Below, piece after piece: positions 1 through 8,443 of a stretch of DNA of 64,000 nt. Source of the stretch: Gemmatimonadales bacterium. Its GTDB lineage: Bacteria; Gemmatimonadota; Gemmatimonadetes; Gemmatimonadales; GWC2-71-9. The DNA lies in assembly GCA_036500345.1 (NCBI GenBank), contig DASYCE010000011.1:62001-126000 (forward strand). The letters run 5' to 3'. The translations under genes were made by a program, and so were the position numbers. How positions within the stretch are numbered: position 1 is the stretch's first letter; each line of letters begins with the position of its first letter. Under the pieces are notes generated by a model. It was not told the origin of the DNA and searched no databases. It saw only the letters and a program-made list of their open reading frames with translations.

Positions 1-339
1 CACACCGCCGTCCTCGCCCACCCCGAGTGCCCGCCCGACGTCCTCGAAGCAGCCGACTTCACCGGCTCGACCGCGCAGATGATCTCGTGGGTGCAGCGCA
101 CTCGGCCGGAACAGGTGGTGATGATCACCGAATGTTCGATGAGCGACAACGTCGCCGCCGCCAACCCGGGCATCGAATTTCTCGGCGGCTGCCGCATCTG
201 CCCCCACATGAAGCGCATCTCGCTTCCCAAGATCCTCCACTCGCTCCGCACCATGACCACACCGATCGAGATCGACCACGCCGTTGCCACCCGTGCGCGG
301 AACGCGGTGGAGCAGATGCTCGAGCGGTCGCCACGATGA
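1..339 (+). CDS. nadA: quinolinate synthase NadA, C-terminal fragment
   Basis: The frame is open from base 1, so this is the last 112 residues of a gene that starts outside the window. NadA condenses iminoaspartate with dihydroxyacetone phosphate to quinolinate in de novo NAD synthesis and carries a [4Fe-4S] cluster. Visible signatures are HPECPPDVL near the start, the FTGST stretch, and GGCRICPHMK (about bases 184-213), the family's C-terminal cysteine motif that supplies a cluster ligand. The TGA stop (337-339) overlaps the ATG of nadC, so the two are translationally coupled in one operon, as expected for consecutive pathway steps. Confidence 0.95.
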   Translation, partial: HTAVLAHPECPPDVLEAADFTGSTAQMISWVQRTRPEQVVMITECSMSDNVAAANPGIEFLGGCRICPHMKRISLPKILHSLRTMTTPIEIDHAVATRARNAVEQMLERSPR

Positions 340-1214
340 TCGATCCGGCCGGTCCAGGCAAGCTCGGTCTCGACAAGCTCGACCTGACCTCGATCGAGCC
401 GCTCCTCCGCCGCGCCCTCGAAGAAGACCTCGGCACCTGGGGTGACATCACCACCGACAGCGTCATCCCGCCAGAGACCCGCGCCCACGCAGTGATGCGG
501 TCGCGCGCGCGGGGAGTCCTCTCAGGTGGCGAAGCAGCGGCGGCGATCTTCCGCCTTCTCGATCCCGACACCACGATCGACGTCCATCTCGCCGACGGCT
601 CTCCGCTAGAACGCGGCTCCGGGATCCTCACCATCGATGGCGACGCCTGGGGAGTTCTCGGCGCCGAACGGACTGCGCTCAATTGCGTGAGCCACCTGTC
701 GGGGATCGCGACGGCAACGCGGCAGATGGTTGACATCGTCGCCGGGACACACGCCCGCGTTTCGTGCACCCGCAAGACGAATCTCGGCCTTCGCGTCCTC
801 GAGAAGTACGCGGTGCGCTGCGGCGGTGGCGTCAATCATCGCAGCGGACTCTACGATGCGATCCTCGTCAAGGACAATCACATCGCGATCGCCGGCGGAA
901 TCCGCATCGCCGCGACACGCGCGCTGGCAGAACGGCGCACCGACATGCAAGTCGAGATCGAGGTCGATTCGGTGCAGCAGCTGCAGGAGATCATCGACCT
1001 TCCGATCGACGCAGTACTCCTCGACAACATGCCGCCCGATCTCCTTCGCCACTGCGTCGAACTCGTCGACGGACAATTCACCACCGAGGCGTCTGGTGGC
1101 GTGACCACCGCGACGATCCGCGCGATTGCCGAAACCGGCGTCGACGTGATCTCGATCGGATGGCTGACCCACAGCGCGCCGGCGCTCGATATCGGACTCG
1201 ATATCAGCACCTGA
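336..1214 (+). CDS. nadC: nicotinate-nucleotide pyrophosphorylase (carboxylating) NadC
   Basis: This 292-residue enzyme converts quinolinate and PRPP to nicotinate mononucleotide, CO2 and pyrophosphate, the step after NadA. Family motifs are in order: ERTALN (111-116), CTRKT (144-148) for substrate binding, KDNH (179-182), EASGG (251-255) and the C-terminal ISIGWLTHSAPALD. The ISIGW is slightly unusual, since most family members have ISVGAL. The ATG at 336 is chosen because it overlaps the nadA stop as ATGA and gives the normal family length; an upstream in-frame start would lie inside nadA. Confidence 0.96.
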   Translation: MIDPAGPGKLGLDKLDLTSIEPLLRRALEEDLGTWGDITTDSVIPPETRAHAVMRSRARGVLSGGEAAAAIFRLLDPDTTIDVHLADGSPLERGSGILTIDGDAWGVLGAERTALNCVSHLSGIATATRQMVDIVAGTHARVSCTRKTNLGLRVLEKYAVRCGGGVNHRSGLYDAILVKDNHIAIAGGIRIAATRALAERRTDMQVEIEVDSVQQLQEIIDLPIDAVLLDNMPPDLLRHCVELVDGQFTTEASGGVTTATIRAIAETGVDVISIGWLTHSAPALDIGLDIST

Positions 1215-1252
1215 GCGTATCTTTCCCCGGCACCAGCGACGGGACAGCCACT

Positions 1253-1843
1253 ATTCGAATCTCCATTGCCGCAATCTGCTGTGTGATCGTGACACCGATC
1301 GGGGCGCTGCGTGCCCAGGCAACGGCCGACGCCGGAGTGCAGATCACCGCGGCAATGGCTGCGTCCAGGATTCAAACTGGCGACCACGCGGGATCGAAGG
1401 GGCTCTTCAATGGCAGAATCGGATTCCGCGTTGCCCGTTCGCTCTACATTGGCGTGAGCGCCGGCTCGTGGGTGACCGCTGTCAGGCTCGGCCGGTGCAC
1501 CCCTGGATGTGGCGAGATCTTCTCCGGGATCGCCAGCGCGGTTGCCGCGTCTTCATATGCACAGTGGTACCCGTTTCGCGACGCGCGCGCTTTCGTGCGC
1601 GGCGGAATCGGATTCGCACACGCCACGACCTATACACCCGTTCAAGCCTTCACCGACCCCATGCCACTTGCGGAGGAGAATCACATCCGCCCGTCCATTA
1701 CCAGCGGAATGGGCGTCGACCTCCCCGTGTACCATCGTCTGGCAGTTACCCTCTCGGTGGACTACACCCGAATACTTGGCGCACTACCGTCCGCGGAAGT
1801 GCGCAGTCTGGTGATGGCTGGTTTCGGATTGACGCTGCACTGA
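1253..1843 (+). CDS. secreted outer-membrane beta-barrel-like protein, probable ATT start
   Basis: About 196 residues, function unknown. The frame opens with a clean signal peptide (RISIAAICCVIVTPIGALRA, then QA) directly after an ATT codon at 1253. No ATG, GTG or TTG lies just upstream, and the GTGs at 1283 and 1289 would cut the signal peptide in half, so a rare ATT start is inferred. The mature part has alternating short strands rich in Gly and aromatic residues, with YPFRDARAFVRGGIGFA and a C-terminal VDYTRILGALPSAEVRSLVM, like small OmpW/OmpA-type barrels. It is a paralogue of the next gene (YPFRNARIFGRAGPGLA; ADYVRLVGTMNLAEARSALI) and abuts it with no gap. Confidence 0.7.
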   Translation: MRISIAAICCVIVTPIGALRAQATADAGVQITAAMAASRIQTGDHAGSKGLFNGRIGFRVARSLYIGVSAGSWVTAVRLGRCTPGCGEIFSGIASAVAASSYAQWYPFRDARAFVRGGIGFAHATTYTPVQAFTDPMPLAEENHIRPSITSGMGVDLPVYHRLAVTLSVDYTRILGALPSAEVRSLVMAGFGLTLH

Positions 1844-2482
1844 ATGCCAATCTCGTCAGTGTTCAAACAACGCCAGCGCAGTTCGGCGGCGAATCGATCG
1901 GCCGTGATGGCGATCGCTGGCATGGTCGCGGCCTTCGCCGCCCCGCTGACCGGTCAGAGAATCGCCACCGACCCCCGCGTGCAAGGGACCCTTTCAGTCA
2001 ACATCGTCTGGAATGCCGTCAATGACGGCGTGGGCGCGCGGGCTCCGGGACCGAAACTCGGCGAACAACGATTTGGCGGGCGCATCTCAGTGCGTGTGGC
2101 AGACGGCCTCTACGTCGGCATGAGCGAAGCATCCTGGCAATTCAATTTCGCCCCTCAGCGCCCCGGCAATCCCATTGACGCCGTTAGTACCGGGGTTAAC
2201 ATCTCGCCGTACCTGCAGCTCTATCCATTCCGGAATGCCAGGATCTTCGGGCGCGCGGGGCCCGGGTTGGCAGAGACGTGGGCATTCGATGGCGCGGGAT
2301 CGACGGTTCGAGCCTTCGAGGCGGATCGCCTGACGCTGTCAGGCGGGATCGGAGCCGACCTGTTGCTGCGCCCGGGCCTCGCGCTGACAATCTCTGCCGA
2401 TTACGTCCGCCTTGTCGGAACGATGAACCTCGCCGAAGCAAGATCGGCGTTGATTGCCGGGGTCGGAATCACGGTGCGCTGA
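1844..2482 (+). CDS. secreted outer-membrane beta-barrel-like protein (paralogue of upstream gene)
   Basis: 212 residues, function unknown. The ATG follows the TGA of its upstream paralogue directly (TGAATG), so translation is probably coupled. A hydrophobic segment at about 20-36 (AVMAIAGMVAAFAAPLTG) serves as signal peptide, leaving a longer than usual polar N-terminus. The mature part has the same alternating strand pattern and the shared YPFR(N/D)AR and C-terminal barrel-strand motifs as the gene before it. The pair looks like a tandem duplication that has diverged. Outer-membrane location is inferred from the pattern, not from a named family. Confidence 0.8.
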   Translation: MPISSVFKQRQRSSAANRSAVMAIAGMVAAFAAPLTGQRIATDPRVQGTLSVNIVWNAVNDGVGARAPGPKLGEQRFGGRISVRVADGLYVGMSEASWQFNFAPQRPGNPIDAVSTGVNISPYLQLYPFRNARIFGRAGPGLAETWAFDGAGSTVRAFEADRLTLSGGIGADLLLRPGLALTISADYVRLVGTMNLAEARSALIAGVGITVR

Positions 2483-2540
2483 TCAGTCCTGTGCGATCCT
2501 TGTTCAGCTTCACTACGCATTGCATCCAGGAAACCTCGAC

Positions 2541-4388
2541 ATGCCAAAGACTCATTCATTGCGATCGGCAGTGGTCATGCTGGCGCTGGCGACTGCGGCC
2601 GTCGTTCAGGGCTGCAGCTCATCGAACGACGACACTACCACGACCGGCTCGATCGCGCTCGCGCTCAGCGCGTCAAGTGCCGCTGTCGTGCAGGGCGGCT
2701 CTACCACCGTGACCGGCACGATCACCCGGACCGACTTCACCGGCGCCGTGGCTGTGACAGTCGAGGGGGTCCCTACCGGCGTGACCGGCTCTGCGGTCCC
2801 ATCCGGTGATCAGGCAACTGTCACCATCAACGTCGCCGGCACCACCACACCGGGAGTGTACACCCTCACGGTGCGCGCGCACGGGACCGGACTGTCGACT
2901 GACGTCACGAAGACATTCACGCTCACCGTCACCGCCGCGCCGGCTTCGACATTCTCCCTTGTCAGTACTCCGACCTCGTTGAGCGTGGCGCAGGGCGCCA
3001 CCAACGCGACCGGCGGCGTGAAGGCGACGCGAAACGGCGGGTTCAGCGGGACGATTACCTATTCGCTGACGAGCGCTCCGACCGGCGTGACCGCGACCTT
3101 CACTCCGACGTCGACGACCGACAGCACGCAGGTCTCGATCAGCGCGACCAGTGCGATCACGCCGGGAACCTATGCCGTCCTCATTCATGGCGTCTCAGGT
3201 GATTTCCAGGTCTGGACGCCACTCACTGTCGTCGTGACCGCGGCGACCGGCGGCGGGGGTAACGTCCGCCTCGACTACAGCGGCTGCGCAGCCTTTTCGA
3301 AACCGGTCTGGGTCGCGTTCCAGGACGGCAGCGGCGCCTGGACGCACGTGACCGGCACCGGCGACGTCTACACCTTCAACATCGCCTCCGCCAAGGGTGC
3401 CGTCGCAGTCGTCTCGCCGATTGACCTGGAATTCAGCACCGTCGTGACCTACGGCTCGCAGGCGGAACTGACCAGCACCACCGGCGGCTGCGGCACCTCT
3501 GCGACCGTCAAGTCGGTCAATGGGTCAGTGACGGGGCTCGGTACCGGAGACATCGCCCGGATCTCCCTCGGCAACAGCTCCGCGAGCGTGACGACCAACA
3601 CGACCTTCACGCTCCCGGCGGTGCTCGCCGGCACCTTTGACCTGGTGGGATATCGGCGGAACGCGATCACCCCGGGCACCGGAGATCGCGGACTTCTCCG
3701 TCGCGACCAGAACATCGCGGCCGGTGGCACCCTCGCCGTGGCGGACTTCGGTGGCGCGGAATCGTTCGCTGCAGCCACCGCCAATGTCACCGTGACCGGC
3801 GCCGGCGCGGGAGATCAGATCGCCCAGCAGCTGAGTTACTCCACCGGTTCGACGTGCACCGGCAGCTTGCTTTACTCCGTCGCCGGGAGCACCGCGACGA
3901 CGTTCGCGATCTTCGGCGTGCCGTCGGCACAACAGCGAGCCACAGACTTCCATTTGCTGACGCTGTCGGACGTCAGCGGATCGATCGGGACACGGAGCGT
4001 GTCAGTGAGTTTCCACACGATGGCAGACAGGACGATCGCATTCGGCGCGCAGCTCGCGCCGGCCGTCACCGACGTGACCGGCGGCCTGGCGTACAAGCGA
4101 TTGCAGGCCGTGCTGACACTCCCGGCCGACTACAACATTGCTACGATGGACTATTCGAACGCGTCGGGAAACTTCATCTCGGTGACTCAGACCGCCGGCT
4201 ACCTGAACGGCAACACCGCCGTCACGATATCAATGCCCGATCTTTCGGCCGCATCGGGACTCGAGACGTCGTGGTTCCCGGCAGCGAGCGGCGCGGCGAC
4301 CTACGACGTTGCCGGGCTGTTTGCGTCGACGAACTCGTGCGTCGACGGCGCAACCAGCAGGTTCACCTCGGTGACCGGCACGATGTAG
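2541..4388 (+). CDS. surface lipoprotein with Ig-like/BACON-type repeats
   Basis: 615 residues. A lipobox (VVQGC, Cys25) follows a signal peptide, so the protein should be lipid-anchored in the envelope. Two Thr/Val/Gly-rich Ig-like segments follow: about 35-130, and about 137-240 with the VTPTSLSVAQGATN-like opening typical of such folds. A longer C-terminal region of unknown fold contains scattered Cys. No catalytic motif is seen. The ATG at 2541 is preceded by an AGGAAA ribosome site at about 2527-2532. The gene follows the two barrel genes in the same direction, so the three may be an envelope cluster. Confidence 0.85.
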   Translation: MPKTHSLRSAVVMLALATAAVVQGCSSSNDDTTTTGSIALALSASSAAVVQGGSTTVTGTITRTDFTGAVAVTVEGVPTGVTGSAVPSGDQATVTINVAGTTTPGVYTLTVRAHGTGLSTDVTKTFTLTVTAAPASTFSLVSTPTSLSVAQGATNATGGVKATRNGGFSGTITYSLTSAPTGVTATFTPTSTTDSTQVSISATSAITPGTYAVLIHGVSGDFQVWTPLTVVVTAATGGGGNVRLDYSGCAAFSKPVWVAFQDGSGAWTHVTGTGDVYTFNIASAKGAVAVVSPIDLEFSTVVTYGSQAELTSTTGGCGTSATVKSVNGSVTGLGTGDIARISLGNSSASVTTNTTFTLPAVLAGTFDLVGYRRNAITPGTGDRGLLRRDQNIAAGGTLAVADFGGAESFAAATANVTVTGAGAGDQIAQQLSYSTGSTCTGSLLYSVAGSTATTFAIFGVPSAQQRATDFHLLTLSDVSGSIGTRSVSVSFHTMADRTIAFGAQLAPAVTDVTGGLAYKRLQAVLTLPADYNIATMDYSNASGNFISVTQTAGYLNGNTAVTISMPDLSAASGLETSWFPAASGAATYDVAGLFASTNSCVDGATSRFTSVTGTM

Positions 4389-4413
4389 CGCAGCGCCGAT
4401 CGCGCAACGATTC

Positions 4414-4824
4414 CTACTCTTCCTTCAGTCCCTTCCCCACCCGGAAGACATGCCCGTCCGGGTGGCGGATGTTCATCTCCCGCACGCCCCACGCCATGTC
4501 GCGCGGCGGCGACGTCACTTCGATTCCCTGTTCCACGCAGATCGCGTGGAAGGCGTCGACGTCGTCGACCCACCAGCTCATCCAGCACCCCTTGTCCTGC
4601 TGCTCATCCTCCCACGTTGCAAAGGTGGTCGTGTTGTTCCCTTTCCCTCGACCGCCCTGAGCATCTCGACAGAGAAAGATCTCCCACGGACCTGATCCCA
4701 CCGCACCAAACGAGGTCGGGTCGCCCCACCGCCACAGCTCCTTCCAACCGAGCCGGGCAAACCACGCGAACGTGGCATCGATATCCGAGACGTTCAGGAT
4801 CGGCGTCAGTCCCTTGACCAGCAT
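4414..4824 (-). CDS. VOC (glyoxalase/bleomycin-resistance) family protein
   Basis: 136 residues, one VOC fold made of two beta-alpha-beta-beta-beta units. It starts with LTPILNVSDIDATFAWFARLGW and ends with the typical RHPDGHVFRVGK strand. The family includes glyoxalase I, dioxygenases and drug-binding proteins. The substrate cannot be read here, and the usual glyoxalase metal ligands are not obvious. ATG 4824 is chosen because AGGAG sits 5-9 bases upstream on the minus strand. It is divergent from the BNR gene, with 128 bp between the starts. Confidence 0.88.
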   Translation of the reverse strand: MLVKGLTPILNVSDIDATFAWFARLGWKELWRWGDPTSFGAVGSGPWEIFLCRDAQGGRGKGNNTTTFATWEDEQQDKGCWMSWWVDDVDAFHAICVEQGIEVTSPPRDMAWGVREMNIRHPDGHVFRVGKGLKEE

Positions 4825-4952
4825 GCAGAGCTCCTGGTTTGATGCAATGGTGGACCGCGAATCTACTCTCCGGCTTGCGGCGTCATTCCTCTCCGGCGAT
4901 AGTACGGTATCCCCCAACACGAAATCCCCGAACGACTCTGTGAGGCCCCACG

Positions 4953-7900
4953 ATGTTGAGGTCGTCCGTCGTCTCCCCCCGTCCCCGCCGGCTGTCACGC
5001 CGGGCACTCCTCACCATCCTCGCCGTGCCGCTCCTCGGCGCCGCCGCCGTGTCATCGATGCGAGCGCCGGTCGAGCCGTCGCTCTTCGCCGGCCTCAAAT
5101 GGCGCAACATCGGGCCGTTCCGCGCCGGTCGCGTCAGCGCCGTGACAGGCGCGGTGGGAGCACCGGGGGTCTACTACATGGGACTGCCGATTGGCGGCGT
5201 CTGGAAAACGACGAGCGCCGGAGTCACCTGGTTCCCGGTCTTCGACTCGATCAAGGACGTATCGTCGATCGGCTCGGTCGAGGTGGCACCGTCGAATCCC
5301 GACATCGTCTACGTCGGCACCGGCGGGGCAAACGAGGGGAATGGCGTCTACAAGTCCATCGACGCAGGCAAGAGCTGGCAGCACCTCGGCATGGACCAGA
5401 CGCGCGCGATTCCATTGATGATCGTTGACCCGAAGAATCCTGACGTGGTGCTCATGGCGGCACTCGGAAGCGCCCGCACGCCCGACGGCAATCGCGGCAT
5501 CTTCCGCACCACCGACGGTGGGAAGACCTGGACCCGCACCCTCTTCGTCGACTCGACGACCGGCGGCCAGGACCTCGCGTCGGCGTATGACCATCCCGAA
5601 GTGATTCTCGCGACCACGATCCGTCGCGGCGGCGGACGTGGCGGCTTCGGCGCCGGTGGTGGCGCGGCGGCCGCAGCTGGCGGCGCTGCAACGGCGGGAG
5701 GCGGGCGCGGACGCGGCGGTCGCGGTGCTGCTGCCGGCGCTGCCGGCGCTCCAGCCGGCACGGGGACCAACCTCTACAAGTCGACCGACGAAGGGGTCAC
5801 CTGGAAGGAGATCTCCGGCAACGGATTGCCAACGCTGACCGGCCGCGTGAGCGTCGCGGTGGCGATGCACACCAACGCGCAGCGGATGTTCCTGATCGGC
5901 ACCTTCGGGCTCTATCGCTCCGACGACGGCGGCAATTCGTGGCGCCGGATGGCCGAGGGTGATGTGCGTTCCGGCGGCGCGGCGCGCACCGAGGCGAATG
6001 ACGCGCGCATCGTCAATGGCCAGGGGAACTACACGTCGGGTGTCTGGGTCAACAGCAGCAATCCCGACATCGTCTACACCATCGCGACGGCGGCGTTCAT
6101 CTCGAAGGACGGCGGCAACACCTTCACCGGGTGGAAAGGCGCGCCGGGCGGCGACGATCCGCAGGTGCTCTGGATCGATCCCACCGACGGCAGGCGGATG
6201 TTCATGGGGCTCGACCAGGGCGGCACCGTGTCGCAGGACGGCGGTGACAACTGGAGCCTCTGGTACAACCAGCCGACGGCGCAGATCTACCACATCAGCA
6301 CCGACAATTCGTGGCCGTACTGGATCTATGGCACGCAGCAGGACGCCTGTGCCGTCGCCGTGCGCCCTCGCGGCGAAATGGGCGAGATCACCCCGCTCGA
6401 CTGGCTTCCGAATCCCGGCAACGAGCGCGGACCGATCGTCCCCGATCCGCTCAATCCGAAGATCATCTACGCCACCAACCTGACCGCCGGGATCATGAAG
6501 ATCACTTACCCGAGCGGGCAGTGGATCAACGTCTCACCCAATGTCGACACCACGCTCGACCTGCGCTGGAACAACGAGAATCCGCTGGTCTGGAATGCGA
6601 CCAATCCGCACGAGCTCTTCGCCGGCTTCCAGTACGTGATGTCGACGGTCGACGGCGGGGCGCATTGGCGCAAGATCTCTCCCGATCTTGGCGTCGCGAA
6701 AGGCGAAGCGCCAGCGGGCCGCGGCGGAGCGGCGGGCGCTGGCGGTGCTGCAGCGGGACGTGCCGCGCTCGGCGGAACCCTCAATGCGATGTCATCGTCG
6801 CCGGTAGCACCCGGCGTGCTCTGGGCCGGCACCAGCAACGGCCTCGTCTGGGTGACGCGCGATCACGGCGCGACGTGGCAGGACGTCTCGATTCCCGATG
6901 TACGCGGTTCGATCTCGTCGCTCGATGCGTCACACCTCGACGCCGCGACGATGTACGTGGCACTTCGTGCAGCCGGCGAATCGGGCCCGTCGTTCTATCG
7001 CACGCACGACTTCGGCAAGACATGGACGAAGATCGTCAACGGAATGCGGACCGATCAGATCAGCGGCAGCTTCGCCCACGTGATTCGCGCCGACCCGAAG
7101 AAGGCCGGACTGCTGTACGCCGGGACCGAGAGCTCGATGTACGTCTCGTTCGACGACGGCGACAACTGGGAATCGTTGATGCTGAATCTCCCGAACACGT
7201 CGTACCGGGACATCGTCATCAAGGACAACGATCTGATTGTCGCGACCTACGGCCGCAGCATCTGGATCCTCGACGATATCTCCCCGCTCCGGCAGATCAC
7301 GCCGGCGATCGCGTCGGAAACGGCGCATCTCTTCAAGCCCGGCGACGCGATCCGGGTGCGGCGCGAGATGAACGAGGACACGCCGTTCCCGCCGGAAGTG
7401 CCGCACGCACTGAATCCACCGCCGGGTGCGATCATCTACTACTACCTCGGCCATCATCCATCCGGCGACGTCACTGTGCAGATTCTCGATGCCGCGGGGA
7501 ACGTCGTACGCCACTATTCGAGCGCACCGATGGCGTCGGATACCAATCTGCCGCCGCAGGTTCCGCCCTACTGGCTCAAGGTCCCTGAACCGCTCCCCAC
7601 CGACGTCGGCACGAACCGGATGAACTGGGATATCCGCTACGACGATCCGCCGGCGTTCAGTCACAGCATGGATCCGTACTACACGCTGAACGCAGCACCC
7701 GGTGAGACGGTGTACCACCCCGAAGGGCCGCTCGCGCTGCCCGGCGTATACACCGTCAAGCTCACGGTCGACGGGAAGAGCTACACCCAGACCGTCACCG
7801 TCAAGAACGATCCCCGCTCACCGGCAACGCTCGCCGATCTCCAGGCGCAGCACGCATTGCAGATGAAGCTGTACAACGGCGCCCGGGAATCGTGGGACGC

Positions 7901-8390
7901 GTACCTGCAGGTCGCCACGATGCGAAAGGCCGTCGCGAATCTGGTGCACGGCAATCCGTCGGGCGAAGTCGCGACCGCGGCGGCGAAGTTCGACGCGACA
8001 CTGGCACAACTCGGTGGCGCGGCAGGGATCGTGGACAACACCCGCGGCAACGCGTTCCCGAAGGGCGCCGCTCCGAACTTCGCGGCGATCAACGGCAAGG
8101 AGGGCGGCGAGAACGTCCTCTTCTCGATGAACGGTCAGTTGCGCACCAACGATTCGGGTGACAACCCGCCCACGGCGCCGATGCTGCACGGCTGGGTCAA
8201 CGTCTGCACCGACATGCGTAGCACGATTACCACGTGGAAGTCGATCAACGAGAAGGATCTCGTTGCCTTCAACGCAGTGCTGACGCGCAACAACATGCAG
8301 CCGATCGCGGCAGCGGCGACGTCAGAACTCCCGATGCCGACCTGTATCGCGGCGCCCTCGGCCGGGGGGAGAGGCGCGAAGGGGAAGTAG
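4953..8390 (+). CDS. exported sortilin/BNR-repeat (VPS10-like) propeller protein
   Basis: 1145 residues with an N-terminal signal segment (RRALLTILAVPLLGAAAVSS). Many BNR/Asp-box motifs mark one or two large beta-propellers over residues about 45-780 (DGGKTW, DEGVTW, DDGGNSW, QDGGDNW, VDGGAHW, RDHGATW, HDFGKTW, DDGDNW). A C-terminal region of about 330 residues lacks them. This architecture is common in Gemmatimonadota and Acidobacteria, often annotated as a glycosyl hydrolase or sortilin-like protein; no enzymatic role is proven here. Two Gly/Ala/Arg-rich insertions interrupt the propeller (residues about 223-272 and 585-608). The Trp-Arg-Asn opening (LKWRNIGPFRAGR) is characteristic of the group. 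Confidence 0.9.
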   Translation: MLRSSVVSPRPRRLSRRALLTILAVPLLGAAAVSSMRAPVEPSLFAGLKWRNIGPFRAGRVSAVTGAVGAPGVYYMGLPIGGVWKTTSAGVTWFPVFDSIKDVSSIGSVEVAPSNPDIVYVGTGGANEGNGVYKSIDAGKSWQHLGMDQTRAIPLMIVDPKNPDVVLMAALGSARTPDGNRGIFRTTDGGKTWTRTLFVDSTTGGQDLASAYDHPEVILATTIRRGGGRGGFGAGGGAAAAAGGAATAGGGRGRGGRGAAAGAAGAPAGTGTNLYKSTDEGVTWKEISGNGLPTLTGRVSVAVAMHTNAQRMFLIGTFGLYRSDDGGNSWRRMAEGDVRSGGAARTEANDARIVNGQGNYTSGVWVNSSNPDIVYTIATAAFISKDGGNTFTGWKGAPGGDDPQVLWIDPTDGRRMFMGLDQGGTVSQDGGDNWSLWYNQPTAQIYHISTDNSWPYWIYGTQQDACAVAVRPRGEMGEITPLDWLPNPGNERGPIVPDPLNPKIIYATNLTAGIMKITYPSGQWINVSPNVDTTLDLRWNNENPLVWNATNPHELFAGFQYVMSTVDGGAHWRKISPDLGVAKGEAPAGRGGAAGAGGAAAGRAALGGTLNAMSSSPVAPGVLWAGTSNGLVWVTRDHGATWQDVSIPDVRGSISSLDASHLDAATMYVALRAAGESGPSFYRTHDFGKTWTKIVNGMRTDQISGSFAHVIRADPKKAGLLYAGTESSMYVSFDDGDNWESLMLNLPNTSYRDIVIKDNDLIVATYGRSIWILDDISPLRQITPAIASETAHLFKPGDAIRVRREMNEDTPFPPEVPHALNPPPGAIIYYYLGHHPSGDVTVQILDAAGNVVRHYSSAPMASDTNLPPQVPPYWLKVPEPLPTDVGTNRMNWDIRYDDPPAFSHSMDPYYTLNAAPGETVYHPEGPLALPGVYTVKLTVDGKSYTQTVTVKNDPRSPATLADLQAQHALQMKLYNGARESWDAYLQVATMRKAVANLVHGNPSGEVATAAAKFDATLAQLGGAAGIVDNTRGNAFPKGAAPNFAAINGKEGGENVLFSMNGQLRTNDSGDNPPTAPMLHGWVNVCTDMRSTITTWKSINEKDLVAFNAVLTRNNMQPIAAAATSELPMPTCIAAPSAGGRGAKGK

Positions 8391-8407
8391 TCTGATCCAC
8401 GACGTGT

Positions 8408-8432
8408 CAGGCCGCCATCGATTGGCGGCCTG
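8408..8432. terminator. bidirectional hairpin between convergent genes
   Basis: A perfect 10-bp stem (CAGGCCGCCA / TGGCGGCCTG) with a 5-base loop sits between the convergent ends of the BNR gene and the ADOP permease gene. There is no strong T run on either side, so efficiency as an intrinsic terminator is uncertain, but position and symmetry suit a shared terminator. Confidence 0.65.
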
Positions 8433-8443
8433 GCGCGTCCGCT

